From Bacteroidia bacterium (GTDB lineage: Bacteria > Bacteroidota > Bacteroidia > Bacteroidales > Azobacteroidaceae), in the NCBI GenBank assembly GCA_025999935.1, contig BNXY01000042.1:1-22060 (forward strand): a DNA stretch of 22,060 nucleotides. Reading direction: 5' to 3'. Below, piece by piece: positions 8,501-15,545 of the stretch. The position numbers and the translations under genes are program-made. The notes under the pieces were generated by a model. That model did no database searches. It saw only the letters and a program-made list of their open reading frames with translations, and was not told the DNA's origin. How positions within the stretch are numbered: position 1 is the first letter of the stretch; every line of letters starts with the position of its first letter.

Positions 8501-9610
8501 ATGTCAAAAGTTTATTTTACAGATATGCGCACCAAGCCCGGGCGCAATCTCTTAGACAAATTAGAAACCCTTATCAAGAAGGCCGGAATCGAACAAATCG
8601 ATTTCAAGGACAAATTCACGGCGATAAAAATCCATTTCGGCGAACCGGGAAATTTGGCCTATATCCGCGCCAATTATGCAGCAAAATTAGCGAAATTTCT
8701 GCTTGCCAAACAGGCTAAACCTTTTCTAACCGATTCCAATACTTTGTACCAAGGGCGCAGGTCGAATGCCATCGACCACATCGAAAGCGCTTTTGAAAAT
8801 GGATTCAATCCGGTGGCCGTTCCCTGTCCGGTAATTATTGCAGATGGTTTGAAAGCCATTGATTATAAGGAAATTCCGATTGATTTAAAATATTGCAAAA
8901 CAGCAAAAATCGGGGCGGCTATTGCCGAAGCCGATGTCATCATTTCCATGAATCATTTCAAAGGACACGAGCAAGCCGGATTCGGGGGCGTACTGAAAAA
9001 TTTGGGAATGGGTTCGGCGTCCCGGCCGGGGAAATTGGAATTACATTCTTCTTCCAAACCCATCATTGAAACTGCGGAATGTACTTCCTGCGGTCAATGT
9101 GTGAAAAATTGCGCTTCGGATGCCATTCATTTGAATGCCGATAAAAAAGCGGAAATCGACTACGAAAAATGTGTGGGCTGCGGCCAATGCGTAGCTGTCT
9201 GTCAATTTGAAGCCGCTCAGCCGGTTTGGGATAATTCGGCGGACATCATGAATTACAAGATTGCCGAATATACGGTTGCCGTTTTGAAAGACAAACCGAA
9301 TTTTCACATCAATTTCATCATGGATGTTTCCCCGAATTGCGATTGCTGGAATTGCAACGACACAGCTATCGTTCCCAATATCGGCATCGCCGCTTCATTC
9401 GACCCGGTCGCTCTGGACAAGGCTTGCGCCGATATGGTTACCCAAGCGGCAGCCAACCTCAATACGGTGCTGAATGTACATAAACACGGAGAATTGCAGG
9501 ATGTAGATAAATTTAAAATGATTCATCCGAATACCGATTGGAAAGCCGGATTGAAATATGCGGAAGAAATCGGATTGGGGACTGTGGATTATGAATTAGT
9601 GAAGGTATAA
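8501..9610 (+). CDS. DUF362 protein with two 4Fe-4S ferredoxin motifs
   Basis: The 369-residue protein has no signal peptide. The N-terminal ~180 residues match DUF362: KIHFGEPGN near residue 45, then DVIISMNHFKGHEQAGFGG and VLKNLGMG. Two ferredoxin-type motifs follow, C194-x2-C197-x2-C200-x3-C204 and C224-x2-C227-x2-C230-x3-C234, each able to ligate a 4Fe-4S cluster. A third cysteine group (C280, C282, C285 in NCDCWNC) is typical of the longer members. The family is thought to be redox-active, but no substrate is established. It is the last gene of a tight three-gene run; the leuS promoter follows. Confidence 0.88.
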   Translation: MSKVYFTDMRTKPGRNLLDKLETLIKKAGIEQIDFKDKFTAIKIHFGEPGNLAYIRANYAAKLAKFLLAKQAKPFLTDSNTLYQGRRSNAIDHIESAFENGFNPVAVPCPVIIADGLKAIDYKEIPIDLKYCKTAKIGAAIAEADVIISMNHFKGHEQAGFGGVLKNLGMGSASRPGKLELHSSSKPIIETAECTSCGQCVKNCASDAIHLNADKKAEIDYEKCVGCGQCVAVCQFEAAQPVWDNSADIMNYKIAEYTVAVLKDKPNFHINFIMDVSPNCDCWNCNDTAIVPNIGIAASFDPVALDKACADMVTQAAANLNTVLNVHKHGELQDVDKFKMIHPNTDWKAGLKYAEEIGLGTVDYELVKV

Positions 9611-9654
9611 GCGATTACCGTTTCTCGAACTGCTTTATTTTGAAAATTATTGCT

Positions 9655-9662
9655 TAACTTTG
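9655..9662 (+). promoter_or_regulatory. -7 box upstream of leuS
   Basis: TAACTTTG is a perfect TAnnTTTG match 35 bases before the leuS ATG. The nearest upstream TTG (9640-9642) is only 12 bases away, so the -33 element is unclear. Confidence 0.5.
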
Positions 9663-10143
9663 TACCTTAATTTTGAATTTTAACAAAGAAATAAGCAATG
9701 GAATACAATTTTAGCGAAATCGAGAAAAAGTGGCAGGAATATTGGAAGGAAAACAAAACTTACCAAGTAACAACAGACAAGAGTAAACCGAAATTTTATG
9801 TGCTGGATATGTTTCCGTATCCATCGGGAGCCGGTTTGCATGTCGGACACCCGCTTGGATACATCGCTTCCGACATTTATTCGCGCTATAAACGCCTGAA
9901 AGGATTCAATGTGCTACATCCCATGGGCTACGATGCTTACGGACTTCCGGCGGAACAATACGCCATTCAAACGGGTCAGCATCCGGCGATTACGACGGAA
10001 CAAAACATCAGCCGTTACCGGGAGCAATTGGACAAAATCGGTTTCAGTTACGATTGGAACCGCGAAATCAGAACTTGCGAACCGGAATATTACAAATGGA
10101 CACAATGGGCATTTGTTCAGATGTTTAACTCTTATTATAAGAG

Positions 10144-10171
10144 ACAAGAGCCAAGAACCAAGAGTCAAGAC
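10144..10171 (+). repeat. 4 x 7-bp tandem repeat inside leuS
   Basis: Four consecutive 7-bp units ACAAGAG, CCAAGAA, CCAAGAG, TCAAGAC (consensus NCAAGAN). They encode approximately [10 protein letters not shown] between NSYYK and CARPISEL. Other Bacteroidota LeuRS, as I recall them, have only a short link at this point. Confidence 0.75.
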
Positions 10172-10594
10172 AATGGTTGCGCACGCCCGATTTCGGAATT
10201 AATTGAACATTTTGAAAAATATGGCTCGGCAAATTTGAATGTTGCTCAAACAGAAGAATTGCATTTTTCGGCAGAAGAATGGAAAGCCAAAACAGAAAAG
10301 GAGCAACAGGAAATATTGATGAATTATCGCATCGCCTATCTGGCTGATACGATGGTCAATTGGTGTCCGGCTTTGGGAACGGTTCTGGCGAATGACGAAG
10401 TGAGTGAAGGTCTGTCCGTTCGCGGAGGTCATCCGGTGGAACAACGCAAAATGCGCCAATGGAGCCTGCGCGTTTCGGCTTACGCTCAACGGTTGCTCGA
10501 TGGTTTGGATAAAATTGATTGGACGGAATCTCTGAAAGAAACACAGAAGAATTGGATAGGGCGGAGTGAAGGAGCGGAATTGAATTTTAACGTC

Positions 10595-10622
10595 GTAGGG
10601 GCGTTGCGCGCGACGCCCTTAC
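10595..10622. repeat. 28-bp palindromic element inside the leuS editing domain
   Basis: GTAGGGGCGT and ACGCCCTTAC form 10-bp arms (one G/T wobble) around TGCGCGCG, which is itself nearly self-complementary. It is translated in frame as part of [11 protein letters not shown] just before [10 protein letters not shown]. It looks like a REP-type palindrome inserted into a gene without breaking the frame. Confidence 0.75.
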
Positions 10623-11341
10623 AATTCACGGTGTTCACAACCCGTGCCGATACAATTTATGGCGTTACCTTCATGGTATTAGCACCGGAAAGTGAATTGG
10701 TTAGCCAACTAACCACACCCGCACAAAAGGCAGAAGTATTGAACTATTTGGAAGCAACAAAAAAACGCACCGAGCGCGAACGAATCGCCGACCGGAAAGT
10801 AACCGGCGTATTCTCCGGCTCGTATGCCGTCAATCCGGTAAACGGAGAAAGTATTCCCATCTGGATTTCCGATTATGTATTAGCCGGTTACGGAACAGGA
10901 GCCATCATGGCAGTTCCCGCTCACGACAGCCGCGACTATGCTTTTGCCAAACATTTCAATTTGCCGATTATCCCATTGATTGAAGGCGCAGACGTATCGG
11001 AAGAAAGTTTCGATGCCAAAGAAGGAATCATGATAAACTCCGGATTTTTAAATGGATTGACCGTCAAAGAAGCCATTGCAGCAGCCAAAAAATACATTGC
11101 AGAAAACAACCTGGGCAAAGTAAAAGTAAATTTCCGCCTGCGCGACGCCATTTTCAGCCGTCAACGCTACTGGGGCGAACCTTTTCCGATTTATTACAAA
11201 GACGGAATGCCTTACACCGTGAACGAAAAAGATTTGCCGATTGAACTGCCGGAGGTGGATAAGTTTTTGCCTACGGAAACGGGGGAGCCGCCGCTGGGGA
11301 GGGCGAAAGATTGGGTGTATAAATCATTATAAATTAAAACA

Positions 11342-11935
11342 ATGATTTATAGTATTTTGATTTTGATGAGTATTATTTTGTTCTATGTCCTGTTTCTGGG
11401 CAGGACGATTATGTTATATCGCCAGAAAATAAAAGTTTGGACTATTGGAACGAGTACAAAAAACGTATTGGAAACCGTATTGGAAAATATACTGCCGCCT
11501 TTTCTCTTGATATGGGGTGTTTTAATTATTCTGTCGGCAACCAATGTACATATAAATAACATTGTGTCAAACAGTATGTTCAGCATTGACTGGATAAAGG
11601 CGACAGGTATAATTTTATGTTACAGCAGTTTGTTAATATTCCTATGGGCTTTGATTTCTTTCGGGAAAAGTTGGCGTATCGGCATTGACGAGAAAAACAG
11701 CAACGATTTGATAACGACAGGCGCATTCCGTTATTCGCGCAATCCAATATTCTTGTTTATGGATATGTATTTTACCGGTATTATGCTGGTATATCCAACT
11801 ATAATAATCATTTTGCTGACTATTTGCTCAATAATAGGGATACATTTTCAAATATTGCGGGAAGAGAAATTTCTTTCCAAAAAATTTGACAGCATATATC
11901 TGGATTATAAACGACAAACAAGACGATATTTTTAA
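11342..11935 (+). CDS. ICMT/PEMT-like membrane methyltransferase
   Basis: The 197-residue integral membrane protein has about five hydrophobic segments. The C-terminal region carries the family signature: TTGAFRYSRNPIFLFMDMY (cofactor-binding arginine and RNP), then EEKFLSKKF, Y-x-x-Y (YLDY) and a final Arg-rich RQTRRYF. This matches the isoprenylcysteine carboxyl methyltransferase / phospholipid methyltransferase-like superfamily, which uses S-adenosylmethionine on membrane substrates; the bacterial substrate is unknown. Full length for the family. It is the first gene after the leuS breakpoint, only 9 bases past that stop, with no obvious promoter of its own. Confidence 0.8.
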   Translation: MIYSILILMSIILFYVLFLGRTIMLYRQKIKVWTIGTSTKNVLETVLENILPPFLLIWGVLIILSATNVHINNIVSNSMFSIDWIKATGIILCYSSLLIFLWALISFGKSWRIGIDEKNSNDLITTGAFRYSRNPIFLFMDMYFTGIMLVYPTIIIILLTICSIIGIHFQILREEKFLSKKFDSIYLDYKRQTRRYF

Positions 11936-11941
11936 AATAAT

Positions 11942-12112
11942 GGAAACGAAGCCATAGTTTTTGATACCCCGACAGACAACGAAGCGTCCAAAGAACTGAT
12001 AAACCGGATAACCTCAACGATGAATTTGAAAATAACAGTTGTTATTCCCAGACGCGGTAAATTAGGTGAAACAGAGTTGCTTGATTATACAATAGATTTG
12101 TTTGAGCAATAA
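11942..12112 (+). pseudogene. Orphan C-terminal gene fragment
   Basis: A 56-codon open frame ends in TAA at 12110-12112 and has no start codon at its beginning (first internal ATG at codon 27). It is in the same frame as the ICMT-like gene but follows that gene's TAA. The peptide runs GNEAIVFDTPTDNEASKE ... VVIPRRGKLGETELLDY ... FEQ. It looks like the end of a real protein with alternating hydrophobic strands, but I do not recognise the family. It is probably debris from a deletion. Confidence 0.45.
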
Positions 12113-12133
12113 TATTTTGAAAAACAAATATTT

Positions 12134-12150
12134 AACCGCTCAAAAAGAGA
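12134..12150 (+). repeat. Family B hairpin leader, degenerate copy before rhuM copy 1
   Basis: AACCGCTCAAAAAGAGA retains the AACCGC start and a 3-bp CTC/GAG stem, followed by an A-rich stretch; the loop is not GNRA. It lies 22 bases before the ATG at 12173. Confidence 0.45.
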
Positions 12151-12172
12151 AGAAAAATTAGGAGAAAATTTT

Positions 12173-12761
12173 ATGACAACAGAAATCAAAAAACAGAAAG
12201 AATTTGTGATTTATCAAACCAATGATGGTTCACCGAAAATTGAAGTACGACTTGAAAACGAGACAATTTGGCTTACCAATCTTCAACTTGCGGAATTGTT
12301 TCAAACAACAAAATCCAATGTGAGCGAACATATTAAGCATATTTTTGAAGAGGGCGAATTGAGTGAAAATTCAGTTGTTCGGAATTTCCGAACAACTGCC
12401 ACCGACGGTAAAAATTACGACACAAAACACTACAACCTTGATATGATTATTTCGTTGGGCTATCGTGTCAATTCGCGCGTGGCAACCCATTTTCGCATTT
12501 GGGCGACACAACGCCTGAAAGAATACATTGTAAAAGGTTTTACGATGGACGACGAGCGACTCAAAGGCAATGGCGGCGGAAATCATTGCCGAGCGAGCCA
12601 ATGCAGGCGAGCCGTTTATGGGACTTTTGAGCTTTTCGCATGGCGGCGTGAGCAAAAAAGATATTTCCGTTGCAAAAAATTATTTGACCGAGGAAATCAC
12701 GCCCGTTGAACAGGCTTATCTGGAAGAACTTAAAAAGATGGGAAAAAGTATAAAATCGTGA
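12173..12761 (+). pseudogene. rhuM-family gene, copy 1, internally deleted and frameshifted
   Basis: The N-terminal ~131 codons match the RhuM virulence-protein family: EFVIYQTNDGSPKIEVRLEN, TIWLTNLQLAELF, VSEHIKHIFEEGEL, YNLDMIISLGYRV, HFRIWATQRLKEY, MDDERLKGNGGG. At about 12,570 the match jumps by a +1 frame into the family's distal part (AAEIIAERANAGEPFMGL, then KDISVAKNYLTEE). It then jumps again, in frame, to the terminal TPVEQAYLEELKKM. Intact members are roughly 330 residues; about half is missing. The first frame stops after 178 codons with a nonsense tail. A role in DNA binding or host interaction is suggested for the family but not established here. Confidence 0.85.
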
Positions 12762-12766
12762 TATTT

Positions 12767-12783
12767 AATCGCTTTGAAAAAGG
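12767..12783 (+). repeat. Family B hairpin, very degenerate copy
   Basis: AATCGCTTTGAAAAAGG: stem CTTT/AAGG (one G-T pair) closing a GAAA loop, followed by A-rich sequence. Most bases differ from other copies, yet pairing and a GNRA-type loop are kept. No gene follows directly except ATGAAATAA. Confidence 0.35.
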
Positions 12784-12822
12784 TAAAAAATTAAAGAATA
12801 TGAAATAATCAAAAGAAATGTA

Positions 12823-12830
12823 TAATTTTG
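12823..12830 (+). promoter_or_regulatory. -7 box for the peptidase E gene
   Basis: TAATTTTG matches TAnnTTTG exactly. Transcription would start near 12,836, placing the family B hairpin (12843-12858) at the very 5' end of the mRNA. No clear TTG -33 is seen. Confidence 0.5.
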
Positions 12831-12842
12831 TCATTTAGTATC

Positions 12843-12858
12843 AACCGCTCACAAGGGC
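12843..12858 (+). repeat. Family B hairpin leader before peptidase E
   Basis: AACCGCTCACAAGGGC: stem GCTC/GGGC with a U-G pair, loop ACAA, then an A-rich spacer. Fifteen bases separate the hairpin from the ATG at 12874. Confidence 0.6.
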
Positions 12859-12873
12859 AAAAAGTTAGAATTT

Positions 12874-13503
12874 ATGAGTAAAAAACTGTTTTTATCATCG
12901 TATTTTTCGGGCGTAAAAAACTTGTTGCCCGACTTTACAAACAACGAATGTTCGGGTAAAAAAGTCGTTTTCATTCCAACGGCAAGCGTTCCCGAAAAGG
13001 TAACATTTTTTGTCGGTGCAGATAAAAAAGCATTGGCAAAACTTGGGCTAATCATCGACGAATTGGAAGTTTCAACTGCCCCTTACGAGGAAATCGCAAG
13101 CAAAATTTCCAATGCCGATTATCTTTTTGTAGAAGGCGGAAATACGTTTTTCCTTTTGCAGGAACTGAAACGCACAGGCGCGGACAAACTCATCGTGGAA
13201 CATATCAATAAGGGAAAACTGTATATCGGCGCGTCTGCGGGGTCAATGATTATTTCAAAAGACATTGAATATGTGAAATTTATGGATAATCCGAAAGCCG
13301 CGCCCGATTTGAACGGCGACTTTTCTGCGCTGTCAGTTCTTGATTTCTACATTGTTCCGCACTGTACGAATTTTCCGTTTAAGAAAGCGGCTGAAAAAAT
13401 GGTTGCAGCATATTCGGAAACGCTTGATTTAAGATCGATTAGCAACAATCAGGTAATTGTTGTCGATGGCGATAAGATGGAAACGCTAACGGTAGAAAAA
13501 TAA
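12874..13503 (+). CDS. Peptidase E-like (S51) dipeptidase
   Basis: The 209-residue cytoplasmic protein is normal length for the S51 family. It has KKLFLSSYFSG at the start and VVFIPTAS near residue 31. YLFVEGGNTFFLLQELK precedes the nucleophile elbow GASAGSM with S121, and VPHCTNFPF carries H163; these correspond to Ser120 and His157 of Salmonella PepE. The family removes N-terminal aspartate from dipeptides; related cyanophycinase-like enzymes also exist. The gene has its own -7 box at 12823 and a family B hairpin leader, so it looks like a self-contained transcription unit. Its TAA directly abuts a family A repeat. Confidence 0.88.
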   Translation: MSKKLFLSSYFSGVKNLLPDFTNNECSGKKVVFIPTASVPEKVTFFVGADKKALAKLGLIIDELEVSTAPYEEIASKISNADYLFVEGGNTFFLLQELKRTGADKLIVEHINKGKLYIGASAGSMIISKDIEYVKFMDNPKAAPDLNGDFSALSVLDFYIVPHCTNFPFKKAAEKMVAAYSETLDLRSISNNQVIVVDGDKMETLTVEK

Positions 13504-13527
13504 ATCCGCGTTATCTGTGTGCAAAAA
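13504..13527 (+). repeat. Family A repeat, two-unit copy
   Basis: ATCCGCGTT then ATCTGTGTGC followed by AAAAA. Units are 9-10 bp. It begins immediately after the stop of the peptidase E gene. Confidence 0.75.
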
Positions 13528-13533
13528 TTCAAA

Positions 13534-13589
13534 CTTCAAGCAAAGAAGTCAAACAAGTTAAAAAATACAGAGATGAGTAAACAGAAAAT
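13534..13589 (+). repeat. Family C repeat, copy 1 (rhuM 5' end)
   Basis: Segment containing GTCAAAC, TTAAAAAATACAGAGATGAG and AAACAG. Here it comprises the leader and first codons of rhuM copy 2 (ATG at 13574). Related copies at 16,336 and 17,986 are not followed by rhuM coding sequence. Confidence 0.7.
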
Positions 13590-14156
13590 CAATAAACAGG
13601 ACGAAATTGTAATCTATCAAACAGCCGATAATACGCCTCAAATAGAGGTGCATTTGAGCGATGAAACGGTTTGGCTTTCGCAGCAGCGAATTGCGGACTT
13701 GTTCCAAACTTCGCGTACCAATGTAGTGGAACATATCGACCACATTTACACAGAGGGCGAATTGGACAAAGAGGCAACCTGTCGGAATTTCCGACAAGTT
13801 CGCACTGAAGGAACCGTCCGCATTTGTCCGATGCCGTTGTTGCGAAAAATTATTTGTTCGAAAAAGAACTTCGGGCATTAAATCAGATTGTTTCGGGTTA
13901 TCTTGATTTTGCCGAACGGCAAGCTGAACGCGAAAATCCGATGACAATGAAAGATTGGGCAACGCACCTTGATAATATTCTGACTTCCACAGGCGAAAAG
14001 CTGCTGAAAAATGCAGGCAAAATTTCGCACGAACAGGCAATGGAAAAAGCCAAAGCCGAATACCGGAAATATCAGCAAAAAACGCTTTCAGATGTGGAAA
14101 CAGCGTATTTGGAAACAATAAAAATGATTGAAAAATCGGTAAAAGAGAAAGAATAA
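13574..14156 (+). pseudogene. rhuM-family gene, copy 2, internally deleted and frameshifted
   Basis: The first ~80 codons match RhuM N-termini: MSKQKINKQDEIVIYQT, IEVHLSDETVWLSQQRIADL, VVEHIDHIYTEGEL, CRNFRQVRTEG. At about 13,815 the homology jumps by a +1 frame into the C-terminal third: SDAVVAKNYLFEKELRALN, then GYLDFAERQAERENPMTMKD, LDNILTSTGEKLLKNAGKIS, YRKYQQKTLSDVETAYLETI. The intervening ~130-150 codons are missing. Read from 13574, the frame ends at 13881 with an unrelated tail; the second frame has an ATG at 13824 but no leader of its own. An alternative upstream ATG (13519) would add family A/C-derived residues and is less likely. Confidence 0.85.
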
Positions 14157-14165
14157 TGAGAAAAT

Positions 14166-14191
14166 ATTTGCGTTATCTGCGTGCAAAAAAA
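14166..14191 (+). repeat. Family A repeat, two-unit copy
   Basis: ATTTGCGTT then ATCTGCGTGC followed by A-rich sequence, 9 bases after the end of rhuM copy 2 and immediately before a family B hairpin. Confidence 0.75.
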
Positions 14192-14201
14192 TAAAATAAT
14201 T

Positions 14202-14217
14202 AACCGCCCGAAAGGGC
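14202..14217 (+). repeat. Family B hairpin leader before the DUF169 gene
   Basis: AACCGCCCGAAAGGGC: perfect 4-bp stem GCCC/GGGC with a GAAA tetraloop, then seven A. Sixteen bases separate it from the ATG at 14234. Confidence 0.75.
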
Positions 14218-14233
14218 AAAAAAAGTAAATAAT

Positions 14234-14938
14234 ATGGAAATAGAAACATTTATAAACAACTACAAGGAAGCGTTTGGTGAAGCTGTTGAGCTGCCGATTG
14301 TGTTTTGGTATTCCGATACGGCAATTGCAAACACAGAGAAAATCGGCGGCTGTTTTTTCAAAGGAATGAAAACAGTCAGAGAGGGCAATGCTCTTGGTTT
14401 AAGCGTGGATAATATCGGTTGCGGCGGCGGTAAATTTTACACAGGATTTACCGATATGCCCGAACACGTACCGAATTTTGTTTCGCTGAAAGAAAAATAC
14501 AAGAAAACCCCCGAAATGATGCTGGATTTTGCGCAAAAATTGGGTGTTTCCCGCACCGAAAAGAAATATCTTAATTTTGTACGTATCGACAAAATCAAGA
14601 ATTTGGACGATGTTGAGGGAATTATATTTTTTGCCAATCCAGATATAATTTCGGGCTTAACTGCGTGGGCATATTTTGATAATAATGCTGATGATGCGGT
14701 TGCTGCGATATTTGGCTCGGGCTGCTCTGCAATGGTTACAAATGCGGTAATAGAAAATGAGCGAAACGGGCGGCGGACATTCTTGGGCTTGTTCGACATC
14801 TCTGTTCGCGTGCATTTTGAGCCGAACATTTTGGGTTTTATGATACCGATGTGCCGTTTCAAAGAAATGTATCATACTATACGCGATTGTTGCCTGTTTG
14901 ATGCGCACGCTTGGGAAAAAATCAAAGGAAGAATTTAA
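14234..14938 (+). CDS. DUF169 family protein
   Basis: The 234-residue soluble protein has no signal peptide. It matches DUF169 across its length: PIVFWYSD near residue 21, KGMKTVREGNALGLSVDNIG then CGGGKFYTGF, VEGIIFFANPDIISGL, and a C-terminal GSGCSAMVTNAV with NILGFMIPM. The conserved Cys/Gly groups suggest a bound cofactor or metal, but the family's function is unknown. It is a single-gene unit with a family B hairpin leader upstream and a family A repeat immediately after the stop, the clearest example of the cassette-like layout in this region. Confidence 0.87.
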   Translation: MEIETFINNYKEAFGEAVELPIVFWYSDTAIANTEKIGGCFFKGMKTVREGNALGLSVDNIGCGGGKFYTGFTDMPEHVPNFVSLKEKYKKTPEMMLDFAQKLGVSRTEKKYLNFVRIDKIKNLDDVEGIIFFANPDIISGLTAWAYFDNNADDAVAAIFGSGCSAMVTNAVIENERNGRRTFLGLFDISVRVHFEPNILGFMIPMCRFKEMYHTIRDCCLFDAHAWEKIKGRI

Positions 14939-14939
14939 A

Positions 14940-14967
14940 AAATCCGCGTTATCTGTGTGCTGAAAAA
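14940..14967 (+). repeat. Family A repeat, two-unit copy
   Basis: AATCCGCGTT then ATCTGTGTGC and TGAAAAA, starting one or two bases after the DUF169 stop codon. Confidence 0.75.
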
Positions 14968-14974
14968 GTTTAAA

Positions 14975-15061
14975 AAAACGGAGCGTACCGTTTGGCAAAA
15001 AGGAACGTACCTTTTGAGGAAAAGGTATATACCTTTTACCAAAACGATGCTTGCCTTTTTG
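14975..15061. repeat. Four tandem palindromic units of 21-23 bp
   Basis: Units start at 14975, 14997, 15020 and 15041, each beginning AAAA and each with an internal palindrome: ACGGAGCGTACCGT, AAGGAACGTACCTT, AAGGTATATACCTT and a degenerate fourth. Between units 1 and 2 the second base of the arm and its partner change together (C-G to A-T). Unit 3 forms an 18-bp perfect palindrome, AAAAGGTATATACCTTTT. It lies between the DUF169 and YkvA genes. Confidence 0.75.
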
Positions 15062-15140
15062 AAAAAATAATGGAAAAACATAAAACCATTGACATAATAA
15101 AATAAAACCGCTAATATATAATCATAAAAGGATAATTGTT

Positions 15141-15545
15141 ATGGGAAATAAAACAATTGTAAAATTCAAAGAAAAGGCACGGGAATTGAAATATAATTTA
15201 TCGGCATTATACCTTGTATATAAAAGAAAGGACGTATCAATTTATGCCAAGGCGGTTATAATAATAACTGTTGGATACGCCTTGTCCCCAATTGATTTAA
15301 TACCGGATTTTATACCTGTTATCGGCTATTTGGATGATATTATAATTGTGCCGTTACTTATATATTTAGCATTAAAATTAATACCCAAAGAAATAATGGA
15401 TGAATGCAGGGAAGAAGCAAAAGATATGTGGAAAGATGGAAAACCAAAGAAATGGTATTATGCAATACCTGTAATTATTATATGGTTATTGATAATATTT
15501 ATAATCATAAAGAATATATTTTGTTACTACTCAGCTTCTCTCTAA
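15141..15545 (+). CDS. YkvA/DUF1232 membrane protein with a MITE-derived C-terminus
   Basis: A 134-residue protein. The DUF1232 core is complete: DVSIYAKAVIIITVGYALSP, then IDLIPDFIPVIGYLDD, a signature of small YkvA-like membrane-associated proteins of unknown function. A second hydrophobic segment (WYYAIPVIIIWLLIIFIIIK) lies near the C-terminus. The last seven codons (YYSASL and stop) fall inside the left terminal inverted repeat of the element at 15525-15865, so the original C-terminus was probably altered by that insertion. The ATG at 15141 follows an A-rich leader with AAAGGA at 15127-15132. Confidence 0.85.
   Translation: MGNKTIVKFKEKARELKYNLSALYLVYKRKDVSIYAKAVIIITVGYALSPIDLIPDFIPVIGYLDDIIIVPLLIYLALKLIPKEIMDECREEAKDMWKDGKPKKWYYAIPVIIIWLLIIFIIIKNIFCYYSASL

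Larger units (their letters stand above)
9698..11332 (+). pseudogene. leuS: leuS, leucyl-tRNA synthetase, 3'-truncated
   Basis: The N-terminal 540 residues are clearly class Ia LeuRS. The catalytic HIGH-type motif is HVGH (48-51), preceded by [10 protein letters not shown]. The CP1 editing domain contains [24 protein letters not shown] and [19 protein letters not shown], and the catalytic core resumes with [12 protein letters not shown]. The reading frame stops just after [17 protein letters not shown], where Bacteroidota enzymes normally continue for roughly 380 more residues carrying the KMSKS loop and anticodon-binding domain. None of that is visible downstream in any frame. The copy as seen cannot aminoacylate unless a second polypeptide supplies the rest. 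It also contains two unusual in-frame insertions, near residues 149-158 and 299-309. Either a functional leuS exists elsewhere, the gene is split by the island starting at ~11,335, or the contig is chimeric here. Confidence 0.88.

Noticed and set aside
11280..12172. leuS continuing after a simple frameshift
   Set aside because: No frame downstream shows the expected SSAYYLRY-type segment, KMSKS loop or anticodon-binding domain; the next sequence encodes a methyltransferase.
12173..14156. Programmed +1 frameshifting in rhuM copies 1 and 2
   Set aside because: The two frames are not contiguous parts of the family: a large central segment is absent at the junction, so this is deletion rather than recoding.
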